Part shown: positions 52,414-53,287 of the stretch, piece by piece
How the letters are laid out: the number at the start of each line of letters is the position of its first letter
Numbering within the stretch: the first letter of the stretch is position 1
Source: Actinomycetes bacterium
Lineage (GTDB): Bacteria > Actinomycetota > Thermoleophilia > Gaiellales > Gaiellaceae
DNA length: 53,287 nucleotides
Assembly: GCA_025358355.1 (NCBI GenBank)
Contig: JANYJX010000030.1
Span: 1-53,287 of the forward strand
Reading direction: 5' to 3'
The notes under the pieces: generated by a model
What the model saw: the letters and a program-made list of their open reading frames with translations, nothing else
The model's database searches: none
What the model was told of the DNA's origin: nothing
Made by a program: the position numbers and the translations under genes

Positions 52414-53287
52414 ATGGCGGGCCACGACGCGGTGTTCATCGGCGCTGGCATTAACTCGCTCGCCGGGGCGGCGCTCCTCTCCCGCGCCGGCTGGAACGTC
52501 TGCGTGCTGGAGCGCGAAGACGTCGCCGGCGGCTGCATCCGCACCGTCGAGGGACTCACGGCGCCCGGCTTCACCCACGAGCTGCTCGCCGCCTGGCATC
52601 CGCTCTGGACCGGCGGTGCGGCCTACGCGGAGCTGAAGAACGAGCTCGATCGGCGTGGCGTCGAGTACCTCAACACCGATCTGCCGACCGGGTCCGTCTT
52701 CCCCGACGGGCGCGCGGCCTTCGTCTCGACCGATCTCGCCACGAACATCGCCGAGCTCGACGGCCACGCGCCCGGCGACGGCGCAGCCTGGGAGACGATG
52801 TTCGGCGGCTTCATGGCGAACGCCGACCTCTCGTTCGGCCTGCTCTCGGTCGAGCTCTGGTCGGCCGGCGGGCTCGATCTCGGGCGGCAGGCGCTACACC
52901 GCTTCGGCCGCCGCGGCTTGCTCGAGTTCCTCGGCGGCACGCTCACGACCTGCCGGGACTGGCTCGGGGACACCTTCGACTCGGACGAAGCGCACGCGCT
53001 CCTCGCCCCCTGGGTGCTGCACACGGGGCTCGGGCCGGATCAGGCGAGCTCGGGCTTCATGACGCAAGTGATCGCCTGCGCCCTGCAGCTCGGCGGCATG
53101 CCAGTGCCGCGCGGCGGTGGAATCAAGCTTGTCGAGGCGCTCGCTGGGATCGTCCGTGACGCGGGCGGCGAGGTGCGCACGGGCGCCGACGTCGAGCGCG
53201 TCCTCGTCTCGGGCAGCCGTGCGACCGCGGTTCGGTTGGCCGGCGGCGAGACGATCGGCGCCTCGCGCGCGGTCATCGCCAGCGTCA
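52414..53287 (+). CDS. Phytoene-desaturase-family FAD/NAD(P) oxidoreductase, 3'-partial
   Basis: ATG at 52414; the frame is open to the end of the window (291 residues). The N-terminal dinucleotide fold AVFIGAGINSLAGAALLSRAG and the second part LEREDVAGGCIRTVE identify the CrtI/phytoene-dehydrogenase-like group. Later GMPVPRGGGIKLVEALAGIV and GGEVRTGADVERVLV fit the same family. Members desaturate carotenoids or oxidise other lipids and retinol-like compounds. No carotenoid genes are visible here, so the substrate is unknown. Confidence 0.88.
   Translation, partial: MAGHDAVFIGAGINSLAGAALLSRAGWNVCVLEREDVAGGCIRTVEGLTAPGFTHELLAAWHPLWTGGAAYAELKNELDRRGVEYLNTDLPTGSVFPDGRAAFVSTDLATNIAELDGHAPGDGAAWETMFGGFMANADLSFGLLSVELWSAGGLDLGRQALHRFGRRGLLEFLGGTLTTCRDWLGDTFDSDEAHALLAPWVLHTGLGPDQASSGFMTQVIACALQLGGMPVPRGGGIKLVEALAGIVRDAGGEVRTGADVERVLVSGSRATAVRLAGGETIGASRAVIASV

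Overview
The window is high-GC DNA with frequent GTG and TTG starts and many 4-bp start/stop overlaps. A whiA sporulation-type regulator sits in a cluster with gap-pgk-tpiA-gpmI. Luciferase-like oxidoreductases and CoxL/M/S-type molybdenum hydroxylase genes are also present. Together these point to an actinobacterium, most likely a deep-branching Thermoleophilia type (Gaiellales/Solirubrobacterales); this placement is an inference from content and cannot be proved from the sequence alone.

Layout. 1-5.1 kb: end of a YjgR-type ATPase with an internal deletion, a secreted nuclease, a HIT protein, a GNAT enzyme, a secreted glycosidase-like protein, tRNA-Gly, an AT-richer spacer with one tiny gene, and a decayed flavodoxin-family gene. 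5.1-19.4 kb: central carbon metabolism and housekeeping on the minus strand (sugar transferase, class I aldolase, GlpX, an EamA exporter, ArgS, an ECF-like sigma factor, gpmI, tpiA, pgk, gap, whiA, MGMT), then the divergent P5C dehydrogenase and an LPG-synthase-like membrane protein. 19.4-29 kb: a palindromic repeat, uvrC, secreted glycosidase-like and protease genes, a chlorite-dismutase-family protein, peroxiredoxin, tRNA-Leu, and a secreted copper-type protein. 29-49.3 kb: a catabolic island of three long minus-strand transcription units. Unit C (38.4 down to 29.0 kb) carries an LLM oxidoreductase, two PanE-like reductases, a Liv-type ABC importer, a creatinase-like M24 protein and tag. Unit B (43.8 down to 38.8 kb) carries a second LLM oxidoreductase, an M20 hydrolase, a FAH-family hydrolase and an HMGL-GNAT fusion. 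Unit A (49.3 down to 45.1 kb) carries a Mo-hydroxylase (M, S, L subunits) and CoxG. A VapBC toxin-antitoxin module interrupts the interval between units A and B. 49.4-53.3 kb: an MmeI-like restriction-modification gene broken by an in-frame TAG, and the start of a phytoene-desaturase-family oxidoreductase.

How it may work together. Each of the three catabolic units is preceded, 24-31 bases before its first start codon, by the same 12-mer TGACATGTCACC (minus strand) with a perfect 10-bp palindromic core. I infer one local regulon for uptake (Liv), oxidation (Mo-hydroxylase, two LLM enzymes) and hydrolysis/C-C bond chemistry (M20, FAH, HMGL) of an unidentified, possibly N-containing, compound.

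A second recurrent signal is TANNNT placed 6-7 bases before the start codon of at least ten genes. This is the arrangement expected for leaderless mRNAs, and two or three of the sites form very compact divergent promoters. Several genes show decay: an internal deletion in the YjgR-type ATPase, a truncated and frameshifted flavodoxin gene, a coxG 3'-end remnant, and the TAG-split R-M gene. No CRISPR array, rRNA, transposase or origin was seen.
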